From Spirochaetota bacterium (GTDB lineage: Bacteria; Spirochaetota; UBA4802; JAFGDQ01): a DNA stretch of 64,000 nucleotides. Below are positions 36,987 to 46,594 of the stretch, in pieces. Position 1 is the first letter of the stretch, and each line of letters starts with the position of its first letter. The notes below the pieces were generated by a model. It was not told the DNA's origin. It worked only from the letters and a program-made list of their open reading frames with translations, and ran no database searches. Both the position numbers and the translations under genes were made by a program. The stretch spans positions 1-64,000 of the forward strand of contig JAXHTS010000012.1 of the NCBI GenBank assembly GCA_034190085.1, read 5' to 3'.

Positions 36987-38231
36987 TTAAATAACCTTCG
37001 CTACTACTGATATGCGTCGAATAGCGGCAACCGACCCCCAACTGAGAATCAATGTGCCTATGAACACCATCATTCCCTTAATGCTGGGAGCAAGGGCGCT
37101 TCGCAACAACAAGTACTGAAGCCAGGTTACAAAAACGTAGTGAACAACATAGATTCCGTATGAGTTTTCGCTCAAGCTGTCCAAAACACCCACTCGCTGT
37201 TTTACAAACCGAAGAAAGAGTCCAATCATCCCGAATACAGTGGTCCCGCAGCAGACTACGAAAGCAATCTCACTGAAAATGGTTCGCTCTATATCAGATA
37301 CAACTACGAGCATGATGATAAACACAATGAAAGAGATCAGGCCCATAGTTAACCACACCCACCAACGCTTGGCGAGCACGCCATCAGATCTGAACGCGCT
37401 GCGGTCAAATCCGCATGCCCCAACCGTGGTGCCCGCAAGGAAGTACACAAGATAGAGCAATATTCGGCTAGCCTGTGCATTAAAGGGCCCGATTCCAATC
37501 CACTCCAACGGTCCGTAAATGATTGCAATAGGCAGATACGCGGCTATTGAGATTCCAAACAATGCACCAAAAAACGCTAAGGGGTGATCAAGGATGATAG
37601 TCAATCGCCCTCTGATGAGACCTCCTGGGTAAGGAGCAACTCGGTACATAAGGGTAGCCAGGCAGTTGAAAGCCAGCAGCAGCCATAAAAACCAAAGGGG
37701 ACCAGCGGTCCTGAAGCCGGATCGGACCATTCCGAACCAGAATGCGCTATAGCTGAGGTCTGCTCCGGTAATCAGTCCTATTTGAAGCTGCGCCGGGTAG
37801 TAGGCCAGGGGAATCAGGAACAAAACACCGATGACAAAGGGAAGACCGAGCCCTGTCAGGCGATCTCTAAGGAATTTCCGGGCGCCCTTTCTCGCTAAAC
37901 TCTGCCAGACAAACATGCCGGAGATCAAGAACAGCAACGGCATGAAGAACGTTTCGTTAAACGCCACAATCAAATCAAATCCGATCCACCGCTGCTCGTT
38001 TACAACCGGATTGGAATTCGCGATCGGGTTCTCAAAATTGATGAAAGCGTATTTGGTGTAGGCGAGAATCGCGTGCTGGAACAGCACAAGAGTAACTACA
38101 AACGCGCGTAGATAGTCGAACTCGACCTTCCGCCCAGATACTTCTGTCAAATCGAATGTTGCGCTTGCTTCATCCTGCTTGTACTCAACCGCACGAATCA
38201 TCATAACAGTAGACCTTCCAACCGAGTCCAT
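36987..38231 (-). CDS. Membrane acyltransferase (acyltransferase_3 family), higher GC
   Basis: 414 residues with about ten membrane helices. The first helix after EFDYLRAFVVTLVLFQHAIL carries the catalytic-type histidine of the acyltransferase_3 / OpgC group, and PLLFLISGMFVWQSLARKG with a final SENSYGIYVVHYVF are typical blocks. Such proteins O-acylate sugars or glucans. Base composition is near 50 percent GC, clearly above its surroundings, and codons rich in G/C third positions support recent transfer. It is followed by an attC-like site, so it may be an integron cassette. Confidence 0.8.
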   Translation of the reverse strand: MDSVGRSTVMMIRAVEYKQDEASATFDLTEVSGRKVEFDYLRAFVVTLVLFQHAILAYTKYAFINFENPIANSNPVVNEQRWIGFDLIVAFNETFFMPLLFLISGMFVWQSLARKGARKFLRDRLTGLGLPFVIGVLFLIPLAYYPAQLQIGLITGADLSYSAFWFGMVRSGFRTAGPLWFLWLLLAFNCLATLMYRVAPYPGGLIRGRLTIILDHPLAFFGALFGISIAAYLPIAIIYGPLEWIGIGPFNAQASRILLYLVYFLAGTTVGACGFDRSAFRSDGVLAKRWWVWLTMGLISFIVFIIMLVVVSDIERTIFSEIAFVVCCGTTVFGMIGLFLRFVKQRVGVLDSLSENSYGIYVVHYVFVTWLQYLLLRSALAPSIKGMMVFIGTLILSWGSVAAIRRISVVAKVI

Positions 38232-38511
38232 ATATTTACGCTTTAAAGCGAATTACCCGATGGTGCACGACCTAATTTTGCCAAATAAGTTAGTATATTA
38301 TTTTCTGTGTAACTAAAGATTTATATAATTATTAGCGTAGATTTTTCTAAATATTCACATGTATGTCAACTAATTTTATCTGCATAACACGCTGCAGATT
38401 ACAATCCGCAGTGCGATGGCACAGTGCGAAACGTCCGTGTCATCACAATAATAACAATCTATAGGAATAATCCTTTGTATCGGTAAAGATATAATTTTTT
38501 TATTATTAGCT

Positions 38512-38606
38512 AGTCAAGGAAGACGTGTATTTGTTTCGGGGGTAGCATTGCGTATAACAATTAAATATGAGCAGGAGTTATCCAAAGAATTGCGTATTAT
38601 GTTATA
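38512..38606 (-). repeat. Cassette-type repeat C: attC-like hairpin plus conserved flank
   Basis: TATAAC (38553-38558) and GTTATA (38601-38606) are perfect complements. CAATT and AATTG form a second stem inside, leaving a loop of 25 bases: the R''-L''-L'-R' layout of attC. On the minus strand it ends GTTATACGCAATGC and continues into ACACGTCTTCCTTGACTA, the block shared with repeats A and B. Confidence 0.5.
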
Positions 38607-38636
38607 TGTATCGCTTCAATTAAATCTGGGAATTTT
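38602..38636. repeat. Short dispersed repeat, copy 1
   Basis: GTATCGCTTCAATTAAATC and GGGAATTTT match 45510-45547, where GTATCGCTTCAATGAAAACG precedes GGGAATTTT and a transposase fragment. It is probably the end of an insertion sequence left behind. Confidence 0.45.
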
Positions 38637-38733
38637 AAGAATATATGAATCCAATATAATAATATTTAAATATTTATAAAAATATCTACCCTAATAATAG
38701 AAAGGAACAACATTATTGAAATCCCTGTAATAT

Positions 38734-39045
38734 TCATTGCTCTTGATTTTTATGCTCCAATTTTTTCCCAGACTGCATTCTCTCTAACAGCATATCTATC
38801 TCATCTTGATCCAACCACTCATCAACATGTTGAGGATTAGAATCAGTATCTACATAAAACAGTTGAAGTGCCATAACTAATTCTTCTTTAGATATTACGC
38901 CTTGTGTAACTAATATTTCACCTATCAGCCTTTGAGAATTATCTTTCTGAAGTTTAACCGCTTCATCTAAATCCTTCTTTGTAATTATCCCATTCTCTAT
39001 CATAAATTCGCCGATCTTATAATCTCTTTCAGTATCCTTATTCAT
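38734..39045 (-). CDS. Stand-alone MshEN/GspE N-terminal-like domain protein
   Basis: 103 residues carrying two tandem motifs, KIGEFMIENGIITKKDLDEA and RLIGEILVTQGVISKEELVM, that match the GspE/PilB N-terminal (MshEN) repeat, a fold that binds cyclic di-GMP in some ATPases. There is no ATPase domain; a short charged tail follows. It might act as a free c-di-GMP or partner-binding module. A pseudo-receiver gene follows upstream on the same strand and a PilZ gene occurs at 53.4 kb. Confidence 0.6.
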   Translation of the reverse strand: MNKDTERDYKIGEFMIENGIITKKDLDEAVKLQKDNSQRLIGEILVTQGVISKEELVMALQLFYVDTDSNPQHVDEWLDQDEIDMLLERMQSGKKLEHKNQEQ

Positions 39046-39524
39046 AATTATTACTCCCTATCTCTGAATCATTAGCAATAATTTTGTCATTACTATTAAG
39101 TGAAATAAATATCAATGTATCCTCAATATGAATGTTGCTATTTCATCAGGCTTCTTTAGGAGATATTTCAGCTTAATTACTTCTATTTATTTTTCCAAGC
39201 TTTTATGAGAAGGGAAAAGGATTACTTCAACAACCCAGCATCAACGAATTTCAACCACTTGTGAGAATTACTTTGTCCCTCCATGATAATCGAATTCAGT
39301 ATTGAAAGATCCTCCTACAAATACAGGTTCACTTAATAATTCAATCTCTTCAATTTATAAAAATCTCAATCCAGATAAATCTTTTAAGTAAAGAGAATAT
39401 TATCTATATAATTTTATACTTCATAAATAACAAAATGTCAACATTTAAATGATTCTTCTATATTATTATAGATGGGATATTAATAGACTAAAAAATAACA
39501 TTAACAATGTTCACTGATTATCTT
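39046..39524. other. Intergenic region, nothing recognised
   Basis: About 480 AT-rich bases with no open frame of note and no clear hairpin. Confidence 0.45.
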
Positions 39525-40511
39525 TTAAAAACTCACACCAATGGGCGTTTTGATTATATCTTTTATTACCAACCATCTTAAACCATCTGCTTTGATTAAA
39601 GTATCATTGATAGAATTCATAATACCCTTTATTCTCATCATCCGGTCTTCTTCAAGAATATTATCCATTGAAAATATATCATCAATCAGAGAATAGTGTA
39701 TACTCTTCAATGATCCTTTATTGAATTGAACTAAAATGTCATTCCCAACAGATTCATTAAACATACCAACAATGTGTGAAAGCTCCCTTCGGAAGAATAA
39801 ATCTATAAGATAACTATAGAGTTCATCTGAAGATAGAATAACCTTTGCTAAGCGATTTAAACCTGAGATAAGTTCATGAACAAAAAGACCCTCTATGGAA
39901 TCCTTGTAGGGAATAATTGGAACCTGATTAATACCCGCTGATGCATATGATCTCTTAATAAAATAATTGATATCAAAATCCTTAACGCCAAGACTAACTA
40001 ACACTAATTGGATATTACCTTCACCTAAAGCATCAAAAAATTCATCAATATTGCTTGAAACAATCGGCTTATAATGAAATCTTTTAAGTATGGTTATTAA
40101 AATATTATTTCTAGCTATGGAATCATCGAGAATTAGTATTTTTCCTTTGCAGGAATGAGTATTCCTATCTATAATATCAATATAACTAACAATTCTCCTA
40201 ACCTCAGGAGATATAATAAGATCCGCTATACCATTATTAATTAAAAAATTCCTTATCCTATCAGTAACCTGATAAACTAAACCAATGATTCGCACTGGAA
40301 TAGTGTTTAGAGCATTTACGACATTTATTAACTCTTCAATATTCTCATCAACAATCTCAATAATAGCGCAATCAACGGATGATATATTATCAGATTTTAT
40401 AATTTCATCCAACGAATGTAGCTGCCCTATATCCTTTACAATAAATCCAACATTGTGCAATTCCTCACCAAGTATATTGTTGCTGTGTGTCCTTAATAAA
40501 ATCTCTTTCAT
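39525..40511 (-). CDS. Protein with two degenerate receiver-like domains
   Basis: 328 residues. Residues about 123-215 look like a CheY-type receiver (KILILDDSIARNNILITILK, with the paired acidic residues), but the strand that should hold the phosphorylated aspartate reads LVLVSLGVKD, with serine there. Residues 1-115 look like an even more diverged receiver. A helical C-terminal region follows. It is therefore probably a non-phosphorylated pseudo-receiver signalling protein. Function unknown. Confidence 0.6.
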   Translation of the reverse strand: MKEILLRTHSNNILGEELHNVGFIVKDIGQLHSLDEIIKSDNISSVDCAIIEIVDENIEELINVVNALNTIPVRIIGLVYQVTDRIRNFLINNGIADLIISPEVRRIVSYIDIIDRNTHSCKGKILILDDSIARNNILITILKRFHYKPIVSSNIDEFFDALGEGNIQLVLVSLGVKDFDINYFIKRSYASAGINQVPIIPYKDSIEGLFVHELISGLNRLAKVILSSDELYSYLIDLFFRRELSHIVGMFNESVGNDILVQFNKGSLKSIHYSLIDDIFSMDNILEEDRMMRIKGIMNSINDTLIKADGLRWLVIKDIIKTPIGVSF

Positions 40512-40684
40512 GATATTCGCCTTAAAATATTAAGTCTCATATGCATTATATAATGTCAATCCGGATTCTCAATGTTATATATAATATCATAAATTCACAA
40601 TCACTTGTTTTTACCATTAACTAATCTTACTGCTGGTAATGGATAAGGTTGAGAAGTAATCAATAGGGCAATTATGGTATACTA

Positions 40685-41074
40685 TCAAGCAAATTCACTT
40701 ATTACATTTTTATCCGTTAGAATGAAAATATATATTATCTCAAAAGAGGCGATAATAGCTCTTGCTATAACAAGTCCATAATCAATTATACTGCCATGAT
40801 ATCCCTCTATTAGGATATTTATAAAAAAGGGAATAGAATAAGCGAGATGAATATCCATTAGAAACAATTGAACCTTTCTGCTTATTTCTGACATAAAATA
40901 TAAACCTATTATATGAATAGACAATAGAATCGCTAACAGGATTCCCAATACTATAAATAATGAGTTATTGTATATGGCTAGAAAAGCAAACATTAAATAG
41001 ATAATCTCAAAGAAGTATAAAATATTAAAATACGATACAAATAGGTGAACTCTTTTATTTTTCATTTTTTCCAC
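40685..41074 (-). CDS. Small membrane protein, unknown
   Basis: 129 residues with four predicted membrane helices (about residues 11-30, 33-55, 67-88 and 98-120) joined by short loops. No family recognised. The ATG follows a purine-rich site. It stands alone, divergent from the 6S-like RNA. Confidence 0.6.
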   Translation of the reverse strand: MEKMKNKRVHLFVSYFNILYFFEIIYLMFAFLAIYNNSLFIVLGILLAILLSIHIIGLYFMSEISRKVQLFLMDIHLAYSIPFFINILIEGYHGSIIDYGLVIARAIIASFEIIYIFILTDKNVISEFA

Positions 41075-41239
41075 TTCTCTAAATGTAATTGATACCCTTA
41101 TTACTTAAATAGGAGAAAGAAACTAGTATTTATCCATTTCATATAATTACTTGTTCTATTAAGCTCATATTATTATAAAGACAAGAATAATTTATTCCTT
41201 TAAGAGAATTAGCCGAAAAAAAAGAAAGTATTGTTTTTT

Positions 41240-41269
41240 TTGTTGCCCACATCTTAATAATAATATATA
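41240..41269 (+). promoter_or_regulatory. Promoter of the 6S-like RNA
   Basis: TTGTTG (41240-41245) and TATATA (41264-41269) are separated by 18 bases, and the -10 box ends six bases before the start of the long closing stem at 41276. The position is what a promoter for a structured RNA should have. Confidence 0.5.
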
Positions 41270-41275
41270 TCATGG

Positions 41276-41459
41276 TTTACCTGCGTTGCGCGTGATAGGT
41301 ATAAAATATTTTTGAGTCAACACCATCACAAATGGGATCTCAAATCTGAGAGTGGAAATCATGCTTCCAATGACGAAGAAGATGGAAGCCTTCATGCGGG
41401 AACCCACGTGTGTTTAAAGTACTTCAAAAATAATTACCTACACGGCAACAGCGGGTAAA
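41276..41459 (+). ncRNA. ssrS: 6S RNA (SsrS-like)
   Basis: About 184 nucleotides, the usual size. The two ends form a long closing helix: TTTACCTGC (41276-41284) with GCGGGTAAA (41451-41459), GTTGC and CGTG (41285-41294) with CACG and GCAAC (41441-41449), and AGGTA (41297-41301) with TACCT (41435-41439). Inside are the GAGTCAACACC segment, an apical stem GCTTCCA/TGGAAGC, and GGAACCCACGTGTGTTTAAAG, all of which resemble 6S RNAs of deltaproteobacteria as I remember them. 6S RNA binds the sigma70 RNA polymerase holoenzyme as a promoter mimic. Identification rests on structure and remembered motifs, not on a covariance search. Confidence 0.65.
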
Positions 41460-41489
41460 ATCTATTTCTAAACCTCGGATCTGGTTATA

Positions 41490-42314
41490 ATGAAGCAAGA
41501 AGATAACTATTACTCAAAATATCAAAGATATAGAGAGTTCTGGCAGAATAATATACAGGGGATTGAAGATATAATAGGAATTATCGAGAAACAACTCTTT
41601 CAATTAGAGAGACAGTATTCAGATTTCGATTCAGCATATGATGAGATCGTGAGTCAAATTGACATTTTATCCTCAATACATTCATGTTTTAACACAATGT
41701 CAGGGAAAGAGTATATTTTGAAGCTGAAATCCCTACTCAAGGAGTACAAAAAAAAATATTCTCATGATGGAATTAATTTTAATGCTTTATACCACCTCCA
41801 TTCAAAAATAGTTGAATTAACAGACAAGAGCATAAGTGAATTCCCTAAACTTGATCATAAAATATATCTTTATCGCAAAAAATATAGGGATATTAAAATC
41901 GATAAAAGCAGTAGACCGTTCAAATGGATCACTTTTTATAGAAATGGCTCATGGTTCATCATCCCCTACAAAGAGTTAAGTATTATTGAATCTAATAACT
42001 CTGAAGTTTTCACAAATTATGATTCAGATGAAAAATATATAAAAATAGACGACAGACTACTGAAAGTAGTTGACCTGTTCTCCAGATCGCAAGTATGGAG
42101 AGAAAAAAGTATAAATTACTTCCTAATAATCGATGTAATCAATCAAAATAAGGAAGTTAAATGCTTTGCGGCAAATAAAATTGGGAAAAATATTCTAGCG
42201 AGAAAAGACTTCATCAGCCAGAGGTTAAGGTCTTATAATAAAAAAAACAAAATATCCACAGGCTATGTTCACATTTTTGGGAAAAATCATATTTATATTG
42301 ACAAAATTGTATAA
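41490..42314 (+). CDS. Uncharacterised protein, possibly with a CheW-like domain
   Basis: 274 residues: an N-terminal helical half (residues 1-120, rich in charged coiled-coil-like helices) and a beta-rich C-terminal half (FKWITFYRNGSWFIIPYKEL, then LLKVVDLFSRSQVW and NYFLIIDVINQNKEVKCFA) whose strand order recalls CheW. The match is weak. The ATG lies 30 bases after the 6S-like RNA, and no close ribosome site is obvious. Confidence 0.5.
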   Translation: MKQEDNYYSKYQRYREFWQNNIQGIEDIIGIIEKQLFQLERQYSDFDSAYDEIVSQIDILSSIHSCFNTMSGKEYILKLKSLLKEYKKKYSHDGINFNALYHLHSKIVELTDKSISEFPKLDHKIYLYRKKYRDIKIDKSSRPFKWITFYRNGSWFIIPYKELSIIESNNSEVFTNYDSDEKYIKIDDRLLKVVDLFSRSQVWREKSINYFLIIDVINQNKEVKCFAANKIGKNILARKDFISQRLRSYNKKNKISTGYVHIFGKNHIYIDKIV

Positions 42315-42322
42315 TCCTTGGC

Positions 42323-42991
42323 TTACACAACATCATCAGCTTTGCCTAAAAAATAAAGTGATCTTATTTCTTCAGAACAGACCTTGCCCTCCTCAATTAT
42401 TTTTAGACAATCAGTGCTAATGTCAACACAACTACAAGATGGATACTTTCGACATAGTTCTTCCACTATAAGTATTAAATCTGCACGATCATTAAAGGCA
42501 TCTACAATATCCTTTCTTCTACAAAGTGTAATACCCCTTCCATTTAAAGCATCCATAAGTAACAATGGATCACCAATTAGATCAATCAATTCATGTAAAA
42601 ATCTAATTTTGGGGAATCTAACAGCTATTCGATTATCTTCATCATTATGAACATCATCCATCACATTTTTCAATAAAACAGTGACCTCCCCCGGCCATAT
42701 TCTATTTAAAAAATCATATTCAAATTTATTTATAGAAGCGATATTTCCAAGCATCTTGAATGATGAGATTAGTCTCACAAATTTTGTCTCAGCCCAATTT
42801 GTAATCTCTGAAAATCTTTGTCTCAGATCAGACATGCCCAAAGTGATTATTCCATAAACACTATCAGTTGGCATAACAACGATTTCTCTGTTCAATACTG
42901 AACGATATATCCTATCCATGGTCTCTTTACAGAGAGATCCATCCTTCCTGAGTTTTTTAATTGTGATTATCTCAGCCTTTTTTCGATGCAT
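42323..42991 (-). CDS. Sua5/YrdC/YciO-family protein
   Basis: 222 residues from ATG 42991; a longer frame from 43030 overlaps the DUF501 gene. PTDSVYGIIT (nucleotide/substrate-binding), RIWPGEVTVLLK and RIAVRFPKI are the YrdC-fold motifs of threonylcarbamoyl-AMP synthase (TsaC/Sua5), which starts t6A synthesis on tRNA. The sequence is unusually diverged after residue 130. The other t6A genes, tsaE and tsaB, are 12 kb away in this window. It could be a YciO-type paralogue rather than the main enzyme. Confidence 0.75.
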   Translation of the reverse strand: MHRKKAEIITIKKLRKDGSLCKETMDRIYRSVLNREIVVMPTDSVYGIITLGMSDLRQRFSEITNWAETKFVRLISSFKMLGNIASINKFEYDFLNRIWPGEVTVLLKNVMDDVHNDEDNRIAVRFPKIRFLHELIDLIGDPLLLMDALNGRGITLCRRKDIVDAFNDRADLILIVEELCRKYPSCSCVDISTDCLKIIEEGKVCSEEIRSLYFLGKADDVV

Positions 42992-43559
42992 CTTCACATA
43001 ACACCTCATCGCAACTACACTTTTCTTCAAGTAAACGAAAGGTTAATAATCCTGCTATGTTATCCTCACAAATCCTAAAATGGCTAAAATGCATATGCAG
43101 GCACTTTAGCATTGATATATTCCTTATTCCCCCAATTCCGGTATTGAACAAGTCAATCCTCTGTTGTGGGATGTTTTCTCCAATAAATTTATGGAAAATA
43201 GCGCTTCTTAAAAAATAAAAGTTAGCATGCGCCTTTTCCATTTTTGAAGTCAGTAAATTATCAGATAAAATAATTTCTGATATCCGTTGTATGCCACCTA
43301 CTGACTCTATTATATGGATTTTATCATTTAAATAAGGGCATGTCAACCACATTAAATTTGATAGAGCTTCATAATTCAGCTGCTCCTTCCCATTGATCAT
43401 CTTTTTTGGATTCAATAATATAATGAATGGAAATCCATGTCTACATCTCTCAATTATGCTTCCAATATGAACACTCTTACATTCCAACTGCCATTTAATT
43501 ATATTAATATCATTCTCATTATACTCCTGAAATATACAATATGAGCTATCTAAATTCAT
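42972..43559 (-). CDS. DUF501-family protein
   Basis: 195 residues. CRHGFPFIILLNPKK, LSNLMWLTCPYLNDKIHIIES and the C-terminal CLHMHFSHFRICEDNIAG match DUF501, in which conserved Cys and His residues may bind metal. Family function is unknown. In Actinobacteria the family sits after eno and divIC, and the same order is seen here on the minus strand: enolase, FtsB/DivIC-like, DUF501, Sua5-like. The end overlaps the start of the Sua5-like gene. Confidence 0.75.
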   Translation of the reverse strand: MNLDSSYCIFQEYNENDINIIKWQLECKSVHIGSIIERCRHGFPFIILLNPKKMINGKEQLNYEALSNLMWLTCPYLNDKIHIIESVGGIQRISEIILSDNLLTSKMEKAHANFYFLRSAIFHKFIGENIPQQRIDLFNTGIGGIRNISMLKCLHMHFSHFRICEDNIAGLLTFRLLEEKCSCDEVLCEDASKKG

Positions 43560-43652
43560 TTCTAAAAATAATTTCCTCCTAAATTTATCATCAAAGGTGC
43601 AATAAAAAACAAGTATATCACTTCAATAATCGTATCTGATCATCGCACTAAA

Positions 43653-43693
43653 GATGAAAAAGCCATCACCCACCCTTATCACGGAATGATGGC
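43653..43693 (-). terminator. Rho-independent terminator after the FtsB/DivIC-like gene
   Basis: On the minus strand GCCATCA pairs with TGATGGC around an 18-base loop and TTTTT follows immediately. It lies 34 bases after the FtsB/DivIC-like gene and before the DUF501 gene, so the enolase transcript probably ends here, at least partly. Confidence 0.65.
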
Positions 43694-43726
43694 ATTCAGT
43701 GTATTTACTCTTATATTATAAATAAG

Positions 43727-45434
<1,708 letters not shown>

Positions 45435-45509
45435 TTAAATATATTACTAAATACTAAACAAAATAACTTATTCATTATCCATTTTTTTAATAATTATTTC
45501 AAGCAAATT

Positions 45510-45547
45510 TTATATATTGTATCGCTTCAATGAAAACGGGAATTTTT
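45510..45547. repeat. Short dispersed repeat, copy 2
   Basis: GTATCGCTTCAATGAAAACG then GGGAATTTT matches 38602-38636. It sits just past the C-terminal end of a transposase relic and is probably an insertion-sequence terminus. Confidence 0.45.
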
Positions 45548-45557
45548 TCGCTAAAAA

Positions 45558-45680
45558 TTAAGCTGGTATTTCCTCTCTTAATAATCTGAATAATTCTACT
45601 AATTTACCCATCATATCTGTCATAAGACCCCAGTTCAATATATATCTTGAAAATCCGTCAAGCATGAATATCAAATGGTA
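45558..45680 (-). mobile_element. Transposase (integrase-core) fragment
   Basis: Forty codons read YHLIFMLDGFSRYILNWGLM, then a helix ending LLREEIPA and TAA. The LDGFSRYILNW segment is the first strand and second aspartate region of the rve integrase core as in IS3/IS481-type transposases. It directly abuts the stop of pldA. A relic only. Confidence 0.5.
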
Positions 45681-45681
45681 T

Positions 45682-46482
45682 TTAAATATATAGCATAAGT
45701 CCAATCCTGTATGCAGTTTCATTTTTATCGTATTCCAATTGGGATTCAGCATACCCATGATAAAATTGCAGGCATATAGCCGGGTGCGCTCCCAGTATGT
45801 TTAACCGAATTATAAAAAGAGCCTCCTGACCACCCTTTGAAAAGTCTGTTCCTTCAACTCCTCCTGCAAATATTCTGGTATACAATGCAATAGCCTCAAA
45901 TGATCCACTAAAAAGCCAGCCAGCCACTAGATCAGCCTCCCACCATCCCATATATTCCCTGATATTTCTGTTGGTTTTATCGAGTTGATACAACACATAT
46001 GGGTGAAATGTAAGTCGTAGGATATAATTTTTCCCCACTTTCCCCATAATTATTTTCAGGTAATTACTGTCATATGAACGTGAATCATATTCATCCTTCC
46101 CATTAGACTTGTGTTCATAGATACCAAGCTGAACTGAGTCTAATAGGCCCCAATCTATGGGTATATGATAAAATAGATGTGGATTAAAATTGATATCCCT
46201 AAATGGACGTGATTTTTCATGAATGTCCCAAAACATAAACTGATTATATCCAAAGAATAGATTAAATGATTCAATGAACTGGTACTTAAAACTCATCAGT
46301 ACCTTTGCATTTGGATGACCATCAACAAAGTACATCGGGATGTATGTTGATAGTGGAAATGTTTTATCCTTTTTAAATAGCATATCAGTATAACTTCCTG
46401 ATAAAATTTTTCCTGAAATAGTGGGTACTATAGCTAAAAGCATACATAAAACTAGAATAATTGTAATTTTTCTCATTTTCAT
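45682..46482 (-). CDS. pldA: Outer-membrane phospholipase A (PldA family)
   Basis: 266 residues with a signal peptide (residues 1-22, ISGK). The family motifs are YNQFMFWDIHEKSRPFRDIN (residues about 78-97) and YEHKSNGKDEYDSRSY, which holds the active-site His and Ser, and the closing FYHGYAESQLEYDKNET. The barrel should hydrolyse phospholipids that reach the outer leaflet, working as a calcium-bound dimer. The position equal to Asn156 of the E. coli enzyme is aspartate here, so the catalytic triad is altered. A transposase relic begins directly after the stop codon. Confidence 0.8.
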   Translation of the reverse strand: MKMRKITIILVLCMLLAIVPTISGKILSGSYTDMLFKKDKTFPLSTYIPMYFVDGHPNAKVLMSFKYQFIESFNLFFGYNQFMFWDIHEKSRPFRDINFNPHLFYHIPIDWGLLDSVQLGIYEHKSNGKDEYDSRSYDSNYLKIIMGKVGKNYILRLTFHPYVLYQLDKTNRNIREYMGWWEADLVAGWLFSGSFEAIALYTRIFAGGVEGTDFSKGGQEALFIIRLNILGAHPAICLQFYHGYAESQLEYDKNETAYRIGLMLYI

Positions 46483-46594
46483 AACCCATTGTTCTGATAG
46501 TATATTTAATATTATTTATAACAAACATTATGTAAAATCTTAACCATAATGGTTGTGTATTTTTTGGCAAAAAATTAAGACTTCCTGAAAAAGG

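Larger units (their letters stand above)
38232..38733. other. Intergenic region with attC-like repeats
   Basis: About 500 bases without a gene. It holds repeat C and, at about 38380-38440 (minus strand), another structured segment reading CGCACTGTGCCATCGCACTG, GCGGATTGTAATCTGC and GCGTGTTATGC, which resembles the right end of an attC site at the border of the acyltransferase cassette. Confidence 0.45.

Noticed and set aside
41276-41459. A riboswitch controlling the gene at 41490
   Set aside because: No known aptamer core was recognised, and the end-to-end closing helix fits 6S RNA better.
45558-45758. A separate 66-residue gene overlapping pldA
   Set aside because: Only its last 40 residues are protein-like (transposase); the first part lies antiphase inside pldA.
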